Assembly (NCBI GenBank): GCA_963545585.1
Contig: CAUUKX010000016.1
Location: 1-29,490, forward strand
Length of the DNA stretch: 29,490 nucleotides
Reading direction: 5' to 3'
Source: W11650 sp963545585
GTDB taxonomy: Bacteria > Bacillota > Clostridia > Lachnospirales > Vallitaleaceae
A program made the position numbers and the translations under genes. This document shows, in pieces, positions 8,809 to 17,078 of the stretch. Position 1 is the first letter of the stretch. The number at the start of each line of letters is the position of its first letter. The notes under the pieces were generated by a model that worked only from the letters and a program-made list of their open reading frames with translations, made no database searches and was not told where the DNA came from.

Positions 8809-10005
8809 CTAAACTTGAAATACCAATTCCCCGCGACAATAGGTTGCTTTCAGTTGATAGTCCTGATCAATGACCAATAAATCCGCATCTTTGCCCACTT
8901 CCAGCGACCCTTTGCGGTCAAATACACCGATATATCTGGCTGGATTTTCCGAGGTCATTTGCATGACTTCATGCATGGATGGTGCAATGTTCTTAACCAT
9001 ATTCTGCACCGACTCTAAATAGCCCAGCTCCAAGTGCTTGATTTCCCTGTAATTATCCCGGCGGTAGCGCTCCTCCCGGCCGTCATCATGCCGAATCTTT
9101 AAATATTCGCCATCCGGTATCATGGTAATCTTACGGATATAATGATACTTTTCTTTTTGGGACTGAGCCAGCCCGGCGCAGTCCGTCGTCATAATAATCC
9201 GATCCGCTCCCTTGATTTTATAGGTCAGGGCAAAAGCTTCCGGCCGCACTGTCAAGCCTGTCTGCTTGGCGAACTCGCAGTACAAATCATCAAAATACCA
9301 AGCCGCACCGACTACCCCCAGTTCCCGGTGATGAAAGCCCCGCATCCCGGAAAACATATGGGTAACACCACCAATACCATAATTTTTAATTCGTTTAATC
9401 TCTTCAAAAGTTGCTCCGGTATGGCCGGCACTGACCTGAATCCCATTGTCAAAGCACATCTGAATCAATTTATCCGCGTCCGTCAATTCCGGTGCTACCG
9501 TCATCAGCTTAACCACCCGCTGCCCCTGATAGCGGCAAAACTCACGCATTAGTTCCAAATCGGGCTGTAGACAGCACTCCGCTCGCTGCATTCCCTTATG
9601 CTCAACACTGATAAACGGCCCTTCCAGATGAACGCCTAAAACTTCTGCTCCGCCGGTCTGAGGCTGCTCCATAACCCGCCGGACGCTTTCAATGCCGCCA
9701 TTGAGCTCTGCCACTTCTTCTGCCCCAGAAGTCGCTAAAAAAGAGGTTACACCGGTATCCACCAAGTCCCGTCTCATTTTATGCAGCGCTACTTCCGACT
9801 TATCATTGATAAAAGAACCTGTTCCCCAGCCGTGAATATGCATATCAATAAATCCGGGGATGATATAAAATCCTTTGTAGTCAACAATTTCTTCCCTTGT
9901 CGGTTTTTCATTGCAAATTTCTTTAATTTTACCGGCTTCTGCTTTCAGATAACCGTCAAAAACTCTTCCATTTGGTAAACAGATATGATCGCAGTATAAA
10001 TACAT
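8809..10005 (-). CDS. nagA: N-acetylglucosamine-6-phosphate deacetylase-like amidohydrolase
   Basis: NagA removes acetate from GlcNAc-6-P in the cytosol. The 398-residue protein has PGFIDMHIHG (His56, His58), HLEGPFIS (Glu128), SAGHTGA (His195), THMFSGM (His216), HHRELG (225-226) and TTDCAG (Asp275), then the usual C-terminal NPAR-IG and KDADLLVID. Two family motifs are altered: THxFNAM reads THMFSGM, and the LAGS segment after the catalytic Asp is replaced by a longer charged stretch (DGREERYRRD). This is therefore a divergent member that may act on another N-acyl sugar phosphate. The ATG at 10005 follows AGGAGG. It sits between the PTS gene and the GH4 gene. Confidence 0.78.
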   Translation of the reverse strand: MYLYCDHICLPNGRVFDGYLKAEAGKIKEICNEKPTREEIVDYKGFYIIPGFIDMHIHGWGTGSFINDKSEVALHKMRRDLVDTGVTSFLATSGAEEVAELNGGIESVRRVMEQPQTGGAEVLGVHLEGPFISVEHKGMQRAECCLQPDLELMREFCRYQGQRVVKLMTVAPELTDADKLIQMCFDNGIQVSAGHTGATFEEIKRIKNYGIGGVTHMFSGMRGFHHRELGVVGAAWYFDDLYCEFAKQTGLTVRPEAFALTYKIKGADRIIMTTDCAGLAQSQKEKYHYIRKITMIPDGEYLKIRHDDGREERYRRDNYREIKHLELGYLESVQNMVKNIAPSMHEVMQMTSENPARYIGVFDRKGSLEVGKDADLLVIDQDYQLKATYCRGELVFQV

Positions 10006-10031
10006 ATTTTCCCTCCTGCTTAGTCGAGCAC

Positions 10032-10171
10032 AATTCAGGTAAGCATTTTAGTTTACTATGACAGAAAAGTTTGCTCTCCATTGTCATCGCACCTAAATAT
10101 CTGTTGGCTCAACGTCCGCACTTATAATTCATTGATATTTCAACAAATTGCAAACACCTTTACCTGAACTG
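10032..10171. repeat. MITE-like repeat, copy 2 (decayed)
   Basis: The segment begins AATTCAGGTAAGC, then shares TTTACTATGAC and AGTTTGCTCTCCA with copy 1 at 7157-7255, and ends TTTACCTGAACTG. The outer ends still pair imperfectly, while the right half has diverged. It lies in the 246-bp gap between the PTS and nagA-like genes. Confidence 0.6.
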
Positions 10172-10194
10172 TATTAGTTTCATGCTTTATTTAA

Positions 10195-10239
10195 AATTTC
10201 CGGCATGCAGCAGGACGAGTGCCTTTCATGCCGGAAATT
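10195..10239 (-). terminator. Strong intercistronic stem-loop after the PTS gene
   Basis: The 13-bp perfect stem AATTTCCGGCATG/CATGCCGGAAATT starts 13 bases after the PTS stop. The minus-strand 3' side is only moderately T-rich (TTTTAAATAAAG), so it may be a leaky terminator or a 3' stabilising hairpin that lowers expression of the two downstream enzymes relative to the permease. Confidence 0.55.
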
Positions 10240-10251
10240 AGGGGGAGCACC

Positions 10252-11838
10252 TTATTTTTTCATTTCTTCATCAACCGCATTACGGATGAACTCAACCATT
10301 GGGCCGAAGACCACATGAATATGTGTACCAGATGGGAAGAACACACCGGTTGACCCAGTTTCTTTCAGCTTTTCCCGGTCAATTTTGGTCTTGTCCTTAA
10401 AGTCCATGCGCAGACGGGTGATACAGTTTTCCACACTGACAATATTGTCCCTGCCGCCCATACCTTCAATGACCAGTGCGGCAATCTTATCGTACTGCTT
10501 GTTCTTAATCAACTCATTATCCGCCGACGCATCCTCTTCCCGGCCCGGCGTTTTGACATTGAACTTTTCAATATACCATTTAAAAATAAAGTAGGTTGCA
10601 ACCGCCGCTACAATACCGACAATGATAATATTGTACCAGCGCGAGTTTTCATACATCGGTCCAAAGATAATAAAATCAAAAATCGTCCCCCGGATATAAC
10701 CAACTGCCGTTCCCATAAAATAAAGAGCAATGGAAATCACCGTACTGATTCCGCAGTAAATAATATACAGCATCGGCGCAATGAAGAGGAAAGTAAATTC
10801 CAAAGGCTCGGTCACATTACCTAATAACGCCGTTAAAACAACCGTGACTAACAGACCTTTGGCCATTTTTTTATTTTCCGTGTACGCTGTTTTATACATA
10901 GCCAGCGCAATTGCCGGGAACACAAACATTGTCCGCACCATCTGGTTTTGTGCACCGAATCTGGTCAGTTCCGGCATCATTGCCCAGTACTCACTGCGCG
11001 GCCCCAAGTTAAAGAGAATCTCATTTTCGGCACTTAAGTAACCAATGTATTCTTTGCCTTCAATGATATACTTACCGCCCGCTTCGGTAAAACGCAGCAT
11101 CGCATTCCACACATGATGCAGACCGAACGGAATCATCAGCCGGTTGACAAAGGTACTTAAAATCGGCCCCATAATCTTGTGCAGCAGCAGGCCGGAAATA
11201 CTAATCATGGCCGTGGTAAAGTACTGCCATAAAAATGGCAGCGTTAGACCCACTACAATACAAACACTCATCGTAATCAGAGGCACTGACTTGCGCCCAG
11301 AGAAAAAGGCAAACGCCAGCGGCAGCTCCAAATTATAAAAGCGGTCGGTTGCCCAAGCGCCGACTAAGCCGGCGATAATTCCGCCTAAAACATTGACGTT
11401 TAAGGTTTGAATGCCCAGAACCAAGAGCTGACCCTGAACCGCCATATTTTCTTTATCCGCCATATTGCCAGTAATTCCCAGCCAAGCATTAATCGATGCA
11501 ATTAAAATCAAGTAGCCCATCACCGATGAAAAGGCGGCAATGCCCTTGTCTTTTTTGCTCATGCCGTAAGCCACGCCCATAGCAAACAGCAGCGGAATAT
11601 TATTAAAAATAATATTGCTCATCTGCCGAATGGTCTTAAAAATAGTTTGCAGCACACCATTATTTAAAAACGCCACCTGCTCAATCATATAGCTTTGGGT
11701 CAGTGCGCCCGATAATCCAAGCAAAAGGCCAACCGGAGCCATCACACCGATCGGCAGCAAAAGCGAACGCCCGAACCGCTGAACATTTTCTTTAAACGCC
11801 TGCCTTTTATTTGCTGTTGCTTCATTTGTGTTAGCCAT
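10252..11838 (-). CDS. PTS EIIBC permease, alpha-glucoside/maltose type
   Basis: This permease imports and phosphorylates a sugar using phosphate from HPr via EIIA. The 528-residue protein has an EIIC domain of about ten membrane segments (residues 25-420), including RLMIPFGLHHVWN, GNVTEPLEF and a GAQNQM loop. A cytoplasmic linker and an EIIB domain follow, whose phospho-acceptor is Cys472 (ENCITRLRMDF). No EIIA domain is present, so a glucose-type EIIA encoded elsewhere must serve it, as with MalX- and GlvC-like permeases. The ATG follows AAGGAGG. Its partners downstream are a NagA-like deacetylase and a GH4 enzyme, so the imported sugar is probably an alpha-linked disaccharide, perhaps with an N-acetylated unit. 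Confidence 0.9.
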   Translation of the reverse strand: MANTNEATANKRQAFKENVQRFGRSLLLPIGVMAPVGLLLGLSGALTQSYMIEQVAFLNNGVLQTIFKTIRQMSNIIFNNIPLLFAMGVAYGMSKKDKGIAAFSSVMGYLILIASINAWLGITGNMADKENMAVQGQLLVLGIQTLNVNVLGGIIAGLVGAWATDRFYNLELPLAFAFFSGRKSVPLITMSVCIVVGLTLPFLWQYFTTAMISISGLLLHKIMGPILSTFVNRLMIPFGLHHVWNAMLRFTEAGGKYIIEGKEYIGYLSAENEILFNLGPRSEYWAMMPELTRFGAQNQMVRTMFVFPAIALAMYKTAYTENKKMAKGLLVTVVLTALLGNVTEPLEFTFLFIAPMLYIIYCGISTVISIALYFMGTAVGYIRGTIFDFIIFGPMYENSRWYNIIIVGIVAAVATYFIFKWYIEKFNVKTPGREEDASADNELIKNKQYDKIAALVIEGMGGRDNIVSVENCITRLRMDFKDKTKIDREKLKETGSTGVFFPSGTHIHVVFGPMVEFIRNAVDEEMKK

Positions 11839-11840
11839 TT

Positions 11841-11982
11841 TTAGCCTCCTTGCCTAATCCTTAATTTGTTTCCTCCTGTTTTTCTGCACATCTCAGTGCT
11901 TGAGACCGCAAAAAAAGGACTGTAAAACCCGCTGTTATTTCCACAGCTGCACCTCATGTTTTACCGTCCTTATCTTATTATA
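11841..11982 (-). promoter_or_regulatory. PTS promoter -10, leader terminator-like stem and leader ORF
   Basis: TATAAT (11977-11982, minus) has no good -35. It is followed within about 8 bases by a stem: AAGGACGGTAAAAC pairs with GTTTTACAGTCCTT (13 of 14) and runs into seven T residues. The transcript therefore starts at a terminator-like hairpin, as in attenuated sugar operons. A 38-codon ORF (11957 to 11841) begins with ATG nine bases after AAGGA. It reads through the stem and stops just before the PTS ATG. I see no match to the LicT/BglG antiterminator site. Whether the ORF is translated is unknown. Confidence 0.45.
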
Positions 11983-12069
11983 AATTCCTTAATAATTCAA
12001 TGTTTTTTAAGGTTTTATAAATAAACTCTTAATTCTTTTATTTGGTCAGAAAAAGTGACTTTAGAAAGC

Positions 12070-12088
12070 AGGAAACGGTTTGTTCCTA
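12070..12088. promoter_or_regulatory. Imperfect palindrome upstream of the PTS promoter
   Basis: AGGAAACGGTTTGTTCCT is a gapped palindrome (AGGAA...TTCCT) about 90 bp upstream of the PTS -10. It resembles a sugar-regulator operator, and loosely a cre site with two mismatches at the ends. The rest of the 339-bp gap holds the leader described separately and a short orphan reading frame (12086-12199). Confidence 0.25.
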
Positions 12089-12199
12089 TTCCTCAACAAA
12101 AATCAAATCCCGCTCATCAATTCCCAAGTTAAAGGGTTCTTTCCGATTTTGCCATTCCTCGTTTGAAAAGATAGCGATTAATTCACTGTTTCCATAATG
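12086..12199 (-). pseudogene. Orphan coding-like tail after the nucleotidyltransferase gene
   Basis: In another frame that overlaps the end of the nucleotidyltransferase gene, a stop-free stretch ends NLGIDERDLIFVEE then TAG at 12086-12088. It has no start codon or ribosome site of its own. It could be the former C-terminal tail of that gene or part of a lost gene; chance is also possible for about 38 codons. Confidence 0.25.
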
Positions 12200-12864
12200 T
12201 CAATCAGGTACAAGAGCCTAGCAATCTCATCATCAATCGCTACCGCTTCTTTCGTTATCTTTACTTCATATTCCACCCGGTATATCTGTTTGTTATGTAT
12301 TTTCAATAATTTTTCATAATCCATTTTCATATCGATATCAAACATAACACCCTGATCTTCTACCGGCACTTCTGCCACTTGCTTTAATTGCTTTAGCGCA
12401 CCTTTTAATCCGCCCTCGCCTTTGTAGGTCAAAATTTTGTCAATGATTTTTTCGCTGAGGCAGAGCGGATGTCCTTTTTTATTTTGAAATACCGGATATG
12501 CCGCTTCCGCTCCCGTTTGCAACAACTTTTTTACAGTTTCCTGCGTATACAGCGGAATATCCGCCGGCGTAAAGATAATCTTATCACAACGGCCTTTTAA
12601 ATAGCGAAACCCAATTTTAGCCGAATCCAGCATATGTGTCGTCAAATATTCTTCATTCCTTAAAAAGACAATTCCTTGATGTTTCAGAAAGTCCTCCAGC
12701 TGTTTGGCATTGCTGCCAGTAACCACTACAATTTCTTCAATTCCGGCCCCCTTTAGCGTAGAAATAATTCTTTCAATAATGGTCATATTGCCAAACTTCA
12801 GCAGCGGTTTAAACTCTCCCATTCTGCTGGCAATCCCGGCCGCCGCAATCACTGCTCCTACCAT
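12178..12864 (-). CDS. MobA-like nucleotidyltransferase with truncated C-terminal domain
   Basis: The 228-residue protein has the molybdenum-cofactor cytidylyl/guanylyltransferase fold: AAAGIASRMGEFKPLL (8-23) binds the nucleotide, FTPADIPL (about 98-105) supplies the metal aspartate, and GHPLCLS lies near 150. Related clostridial enzymes carry a C-terminal ModE-like winged-helix domain. Here residues 195-228 (RVEYEVKITKEAVAIDDEIA then LLYLIDIMETVN) resemble only the first helix of such a domain before the stop. The ATG at 12864 follows GGGAGGA, 14 bases after the GH31 stop, so the two are co-transcribed. No molybdoenzyme gene is visible, so the substrate is uncertain; a sugar-phosphate role is possible. 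Confidence 0.7.
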   Translation of the reverse strand: MVGAVIAAAGIASRMGEFKPLLKFGNMTIIERIISTLKGAGIEEIVVVTGSNAKQLEDFLKHQGIVFLRNEEYLTTHMLDSAKIGFRYLKGRCDKIIFTPADIPLYTQETVKKLLQTGAEAAYPVFQNKKGHPLCLSEKIIDKILTYKGEGGLKGALKQLKQVAEVPVEDQGVMFDIDMKMDYEKLLKIHNKQIYRVEYEVKITKEAVAIDDEIARLLYLIDIMETVN

Positions 12865-12878
12865 GACTTCCTCCCAAT

Positions 12879-15104
12879 TTATATAACCTGTATCTCCCCG
12901 TACTTGCGGTATCCCCGGTGCAGCATTTCGGTTTGCAGCCGGCCGTCCTGCCAGCTAAAACGGTAAAGATTGTATTCGCCTTTTTCATAGCCATAATCCC
13001 GGCCATTATCCTGATAATGGACATATTCCGCTTCCGTTCCAAAAACCTCTAACAGCAGCCGCTCGTCCTTGCATTCGCTAACAGACGGATATACCGGATA
13101 ATGCGGCAGAATCGTACCGCTTTTAACGAATAAAGGACAGACGGATAACGGTGCGTCAATGATGTAATATGCCTGACCGCTGTATTTTTGCTTCGTCCAG
13201 TAATCAAACCATTCGCCTTCTGGCAGATAAACCAGCTTTTTGGTTGCCCCCTGCTCGACCACTGGTGCGACCAAAAGAGCATCGCCAATCATAAACTGAT
13301 CATTTTTTTCCTGAACCTCCGGGTCAAACGGATAATTTAAGACCAGCGGCCGCATAACCGGCAATCCGTCTCCAGCTGCCCGATAAAAGCAATCATAAAA
13401 ATACGGCAGCAGCTGATAGCGTAAATGAATATACCGGCGCAACACCGCCAGCACATCTTCGCCAAAGCACCACGGCTCTTGCTCTATCGTTGCCAGCGCC
13501 GAGTGATTGCGAAACAGCGGGCTAAAGCAGCCCAGCTGAAACCAGCGAATCAAAAGTTCCGGTGTCGTATCACTTCCAAAACCGCCGACATCCGTTCCGC
13601 TAAAGGGAAAACCGCTTAAACCCAAATTGCAGAGCTGCGGAATTGCCAAGCGCAAATGGCTCCAAATACTGTGATTATCCCCCGTCCAAACAACGGCATA
13701 CTTCTGGCTGCCGGCATAGCAGGCTCTGGTAATAACAAACGGCCGCTCCCCGGTCAGTCGGCGCAAGCCTTCAAAGGTGGCTTTGGTCATATTATGCCCA
13801 TACACATTATGCATTGCTTTGTGCGTGGAAGGCTTATCCTCATCGTAAAAGACCACATCATCCGGCAGCGGGCCGTTAAAGCTGGCCGGTTCGTTCATAT
13901 CATTCCAAATTCCAGCAACGCCCTTATCCAGCAAAAAGCGGTGCAAATCGCCCCACCAGCGGCGCACCTCTGCCCGGCCAAAGTCTGGATAAACCGAGTC
14001 CCCTGGCCAAACCTGATTGACATAAGTTAAATTATTTTTATCTTTGACAAAATACGCCTTATCCAGCCCCTCGTCATAAATCGCATATCCGGCATCAACT
14101 TTCACGCCAGGGTCAACAATGGTAATCGCTTTAATCCCCATTGCCTTTAAATCAGCCAAGGTTTTTTCAGCGCTTTCATAACGCTCCTGATTCCAAGTAA
14201 AAACGCGGTAGCCATCCATATAGTCAATATCAAAATGAATCGCATCGCAAGGCAAATCAAAGCGGTGCAGGTTTGCCGCCAGCTCCCGCATTTCCTGCTC
14301 CGTCCGGTAGCCCCAGCGGGATTGATGGTAACCCAGCGTCCACAGCTGCGGCAGCGGTGTCCGACCAGTTAGGCCAGTGTAAGCCGTCAGCACCGCTTTT
14401 AAATCCTGACCAGCAAAGAAATAAAAATCCAGTGCCCCACCTTCCGCTTCATAGTGCAGGCAGTCACTCTGCCATTTCCCCAAATCGAAGTAACTTTTAT
14501 GATGATTGTCAAAAAAAAGCCCATAAGCCATATCTTCTTTTAAGACCATTAAAAAAGGAATGCTCTTATACAGCGCCTTAAAATTGTCCTCATGCGGCGT
14601 GGGGTTGTCGGTGTTCCACATCTCGTATTCATAGCAGCGTTTGTTTAAACCGCCGGTTTTATCGCCCAGACCATAAATCCGGTCTTTCGGCGCCAGCCAA
14701 AAAGCCATCTCCACTTCTGCCGACTCCGGCTGTACCATTGCCGTATGTCCTTCACTGACCAAAAGCTCAAAAAAATCCGGCGCCAGCCGTTCCGGCCGTT
14801 TCACCTCTCCCCGAAAGGTCCGGCAAATCGGCTGCCCTTTTTGGTTAACAAAGTCAAAACCGTCCTCTTCTAAAGAAATGCCAATGCTGTCTGTATAATA
14901 ACCGCATCTCCCACCCTCTGTCTTTTCTTTTAATGCCACCGGCAGCGGCTTCTTTTCGACAGCATAGGACGGGAAATCAGCCGCCTTTTCTGAATAAATA
15001 TGAAAAATATTGGAATCGATTGCTTCTATTTTAATCTTATCAGCACCATGCGCCAATTCCACCGTTTGACCGTTAAAAGCCTGAAAATGATATTTTTTTG
15101 TCAT
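12879..15104 (-). CDS. GH31 alpha-glucosidase
   Basis: GH31 enzymes release glucose from alpha-glucosides with retention. The 741-residue protein has the N-terminal galactose-mutarotase-like domain (about 1-235) and then a (beta/alpha)8 barrel. The barrel has GYHQSRWGYR (258-267), FDIDYMDGYRVFTW (291-304), the nucleophile Asp402 in GIWNDMNEPASF and the acid/base Asp476 in WTGDNHS. FPFSGTDVGGF (499-509) and FRNHSA come next, followed by C-terminal beta domains. No signal peptide is present, so it acts in the cytosol on imported oligosaccharides. The ATG follows AGGAAGG. A CcpA-type cre-like site lies 24-37 bp upstream. It is first in a two-gene unit with the nucleotidyltransferase. Confidence 0.93.
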   Translation of the reverse strand: MTKKYHFQAFNGQTVELAHGADKIKIEAIDSNIFHIYSEKAADFPSYAVEKKPLPVALKEKTEGGRCGYYTDSIGISLEEDGFDFVNQKGQPICRTFRGEVKRPERLAPDFFELLVSEGHTAMVQPESAEVEMAFWLAPKDRIYGLGDKTGGLNKRCYEYEMWNTDNPTPHEDNFKALYKSIPFLMVLKEDMAYGLFFDNHHKSYFDLGKWQSDCLHYEAEGGALDFYFFAGQDLKAVLTAYTGLTGRTPLPQLWTLGYHQSRWGYRTEQEMRELAANLHRFDLPCDAIHFDIDYMDGYRVFTWNQERYESAEKTLADLKAMGIKAITIVDPGVKVDAGYAIYDEGLDKAYFVKDKNNLTYVNQVWPGDSVYPDFGRAEVRRWWGDLHRFLLDKGVAGIWNDMNEPASFNGPLPDDVVFYDEDKPSTHKAMHNVYGHNMTKATFEGLRRLTGERPFVITRACYAGSQKYAVVWTGDNHSIWSHLRLAIPQLCNLGLSGFPFSGTDVGGFGSDTTPELLIRWFQLGCFSPLFRNHSALATIEQEPWCFGEDVLAVLRRYIHLRYQLLPYFYDCFYRAAGDGLPVMRPLVLNYPFDPEVQEKNDQFMIGDALLVAPVVEQGATKKLVYLPEGEWFDYWTKQKYSGQAYYIIDAPLSVCPLFVKSGTILPHYPVYPSVSECKDERLLLEVFGTEAEYVHYQDNGRDYGYEKGEYNLYRFSWQDGRLQTEMLHRGYRKYGEIQVI

Positions 15105-15127
15105 AGTTTTCCTTCCTTATTATAATT

Positions 15128-15141
15128 TGATTCCGCTTTCC
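15128..15141 (-). promoter_or_regulatory. Candidate cre (CcpA) site upstream of GH31
   Basis: The minus strand reads GGAAAGCGGAATCA. Against the cre consensus TGNAANCGNWNNCW only the first base differs. It lies just upstream of the GH31 ribosome site, where CcpA binding would repress transcription when a preferred sugar is present. Confidence 0.45.
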
Positions 15142-15239
15142 CCTATTTGCCAAAATGTTTTCTTCCACACTAAAAAACGAAATACATTTCTGCTGCCATT
15201 TCATTTTGAATCCGTCTTATACCCCTTCTCTTGTTGACC

Positions 15240-16106
15240 TTATTTCATCTCTGCCGTAAACTTCTTCGCCCATTTGGTGTTGGCTAATCCACCTTTGGCA
15301 GTTTCCCGGAAGGCGGTCGGCATATTCTGGCCAACCTCCTTCATCGCATCAATCACCTCGTCCGCCGGAATACGGCTAATAAGTCCGGCCAGCGCCATAT
15401 CCGCTGCGGCCATGGCATTGACTGCGCCGCTGACGTTCCGCTTAATGCAGGGTACCTCAACCAGACCCGCAACCGGGTCGCACACCAGACCAAGCAGCAT
15501 TTTCATTGCCATCGCCGCCGCATCTAAAATCTGATGATGACTCCCGCCCCGCAAATGCACCAGCGCCCCGGCCGCCATTGATGAGGCTGAACCGACTTCC
15601 GCCTGACAGCCGCCGGCCGCTCCGGCAATAAACGCCCGCAGTGCAATCACCTGTCCAATCCCGGCTGCCACATAGAGCGCTTCTATGATTTGAGCGACAC
15701 TTGCCCTTTGGCGGCGGTACATCGGAATCAATACCGCCGGCAGCACACCGCAGGCTCCGGCCGTAGGTGCGGCTACAATCTTTTTCATGCAGGCATTGCA
15801 TTCGGCAGTTTTTAAGGCTTCACTGATGACTTCTGCCATGAAATCTCCCGACAGGGGTGAGCCTTTTTGCCGGTACTCGTCCATTTTCAGACCACTGCCG
15901 CCGGATAAGCCGCTTTTGGAGCGGAGATTCCCATCATAATTTTCACTGGCCGCCAGCATCGCCTGCCACATCCCTTTCATCTGGGCAGTCGACTCTTCCC
16001 GGCTGACGCCTCTTTCAGCCATATCTTCTTTTAATATCGCTTCCCAAAAATCTATTTTTTCCTGTTCGCAGACCTGCGCAATCTCCTGCAAGGATTGATA
16101 TGCCAT
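15240..16106 (-). CDS. sdaAA: L-serine dehydratase, iron-sulfur dependent, alpha subunit
   Basis: With SdaAB this subunit forms the oxygen-sensitive [4Fe-4S] enzyme that converts L-serine to pyruvate and ammonia. The 288-residue length is typical. Cluster and active-site motifs are APTAGACGV (Cys119) and CDPVAGLVEVPC (Cys209, Cys220). Glycine-rich segments SKSGLSGG (63-70) and AGAAGGCQAEVGSAS (161-175) are standard for the family. The start follows AAAGGG. It lies 228 bp downstream of sdaAB on the same strand, an unusually long gap for this pair, and that gap holds a tandem AAGTTGAGTT motif. Confidence 0.96.
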   Translation of the reverse strand: MAYQSLQEIAQVCEQEKIDFWEAILKEDMAERGVSREESTAQMKGMWQAMLAASENYDGNLRSKSGLSGGSGLKMDEYRQKGSPLSGDFMAEVISEALKTAECNACMKKIVAAPTAGACGVLPAVLIPMYRRQRASVAQIIEALYVAAGIGQVIALRAFIAGAAGGCQAEVGSASSMAAGALVHLRGGSHHQILDAAAMAMKMLLGLVCDPVAGLVEVPCIKRNVSGAVNAMAAADMALAGLISRIPADEVIDAMKEVGQNMPTAFRETAKGGLANTKWAKKFTAEMK

Positions 16107-16334
16107 CTTTTTCCCTTTCTATTTCTCATACTCAAGCACTGCTCTGCTGTCATTGCTATTTTCACCCGACAAAAGCTGTATTTTTCAAATGGGCATACCT
16201 GATAAACTCAACTTTTTATAACTCAACTTCCTCTGCCAAAATCTGCATATTTTACGGCAACGGCAAGAAATATTTTTTATTTCTCAGTGCTGAAATCCTT
16301 ATTTAAAAACGCAGCTCTTTTGCAGCAGAAATAG
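16107..16334 (-). promoter_or_regulatory. sdaAB-sdaAA intergenic region with tandem AAGTTGAGTT
   Basis: No gene is seen. Two copies of AACTCAACTT (16205-16214 and 16220-16229, plus strand) stand 15 bp apart, so the minus strand has AAGTTGAGTTATA twice in tandem. The same decamer forms the tips of the inverted-repeat element at 17027-17487 and recurs at 17386-17395 and 19185. It may be a decayed element end or a shared binding site. Confidence 0.45.
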
Positions 16335-16994
16335 CTATAACCCGGCAATATAAGTAACCTTTAAAATGCCGTCTATTTTTTCCAGCCGGTCGATAATCTC
16401 CCGCGGAATCGCCTGATCGCTTTCAATAATCATCACCGCCTCCGTTCCTCTTTTGCCCCGAAACAGACGCATGGTGGCAATGTTAATGGCTCTCGCCGCC
16501 AGCGCCGATGTTACCTCGGCCACATAGCCGGGCAAATCCTTATTATAAACGATTAAAGTCGGATATTCAGCGGTACACTCGACCTCGGCTCCGTCAATCT
16601 TATTGATTACAATCCGGCTGCCGCCGACCGAAGCCCCCTGAACTTCAATCTTTCTGCCGCCGGTATCGGTCAGCTCCATGACGGCGGTATTAGGATGCGC
16701 ACCCGGCAGCTGAATATTTTCAATCTGAAAAATGAGTCCCCGCTCCTTTGCTAATTCAAAGGATATCGGAATCCTTTCGTCATCCTCTTTCATCCCCAAA
16801 ATCCCGGCAATAATTGCCCGGTCGGTGCCATGTCCTTTGCCGGTATCAGCAAACGAGCCATGCAAGTAAATTTTAGCCGCCGCCGGCTCTCCGCCCAAAA
16901 GTTTGCGGGCAACATAACCCAATTTCACCGCCCCGGCGGTATGTGAACTGGACGGGCCAATCATCACCGGCCCCAATATATCAAAAATATTCAT
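16335..16994 (-). CDS. sdaAB: L-serine dehydratase, iron-sulfur dependent, beta subunit
   Basis: This is the second subunit of the [4Fe-4S] serine dehydratase, 219 residues. The N-terminal domain carries GPSSSHTAGA (about 13-22), GSFADTGKGHGTD (46-58) and PGAHPNTA. The C-terminal ACT domain (about 147-219, YPTLIVYNKDLPG through the IDGILKV strand) is a likely serine-responsive regulatory module. The ATG follows AAGGAAAAA. The arm of the downstream-facing inverted-repeat element starts only 33 bp upstream, and its TTGAGT lies 17 bp from a poor -10, TACATA. The element may thus contribute to this promoter. Confidence 0.96.
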   Translation of the reverse strand: MNIFDILGPVMIGPSSSHTAGAVKLGYVARKLLGGEPAAAKIYLHGSFADTGKGHGTDRAIIAGILGMKEDDERIPISFELAKERGLIFQIENIQLPGAHPNTAVMELTDTGGRKIEVQGASVGGSRIVINKIDGAEVECTAEYPTLIVYNKDLPGYVAEVTSALAARAINIATMRLFRGKRGTEAVMIIESDQAIPREIIDRLEKIDGILKVTYIAGL

Positions 16995-17078
16995 ATTTTT
17001 TCCTTTATGTAGAATTTAATATATAATAACTCAACTTTCCCATGTTCGACAGAACAGTCTTTTTTAGGTAGACCGCCA

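Noticed and set aside
11144..11338. Plus-strand frame in the PTS gene
   Set aside because: Shadow of the conserved EIIC coding sequence.
12070..12083. cre site upstream of the PTS gene
   Set aside because: Two mismatches at the outer positions; kept only as an unassigned palindrome.
15119..15124. TATAAT (minus) as the GH31 promoter -10
   Set aside because: It lies so close to the start codon that the transcript would begin inside the ribosome site, and no -35 fits at 16-18 bp.
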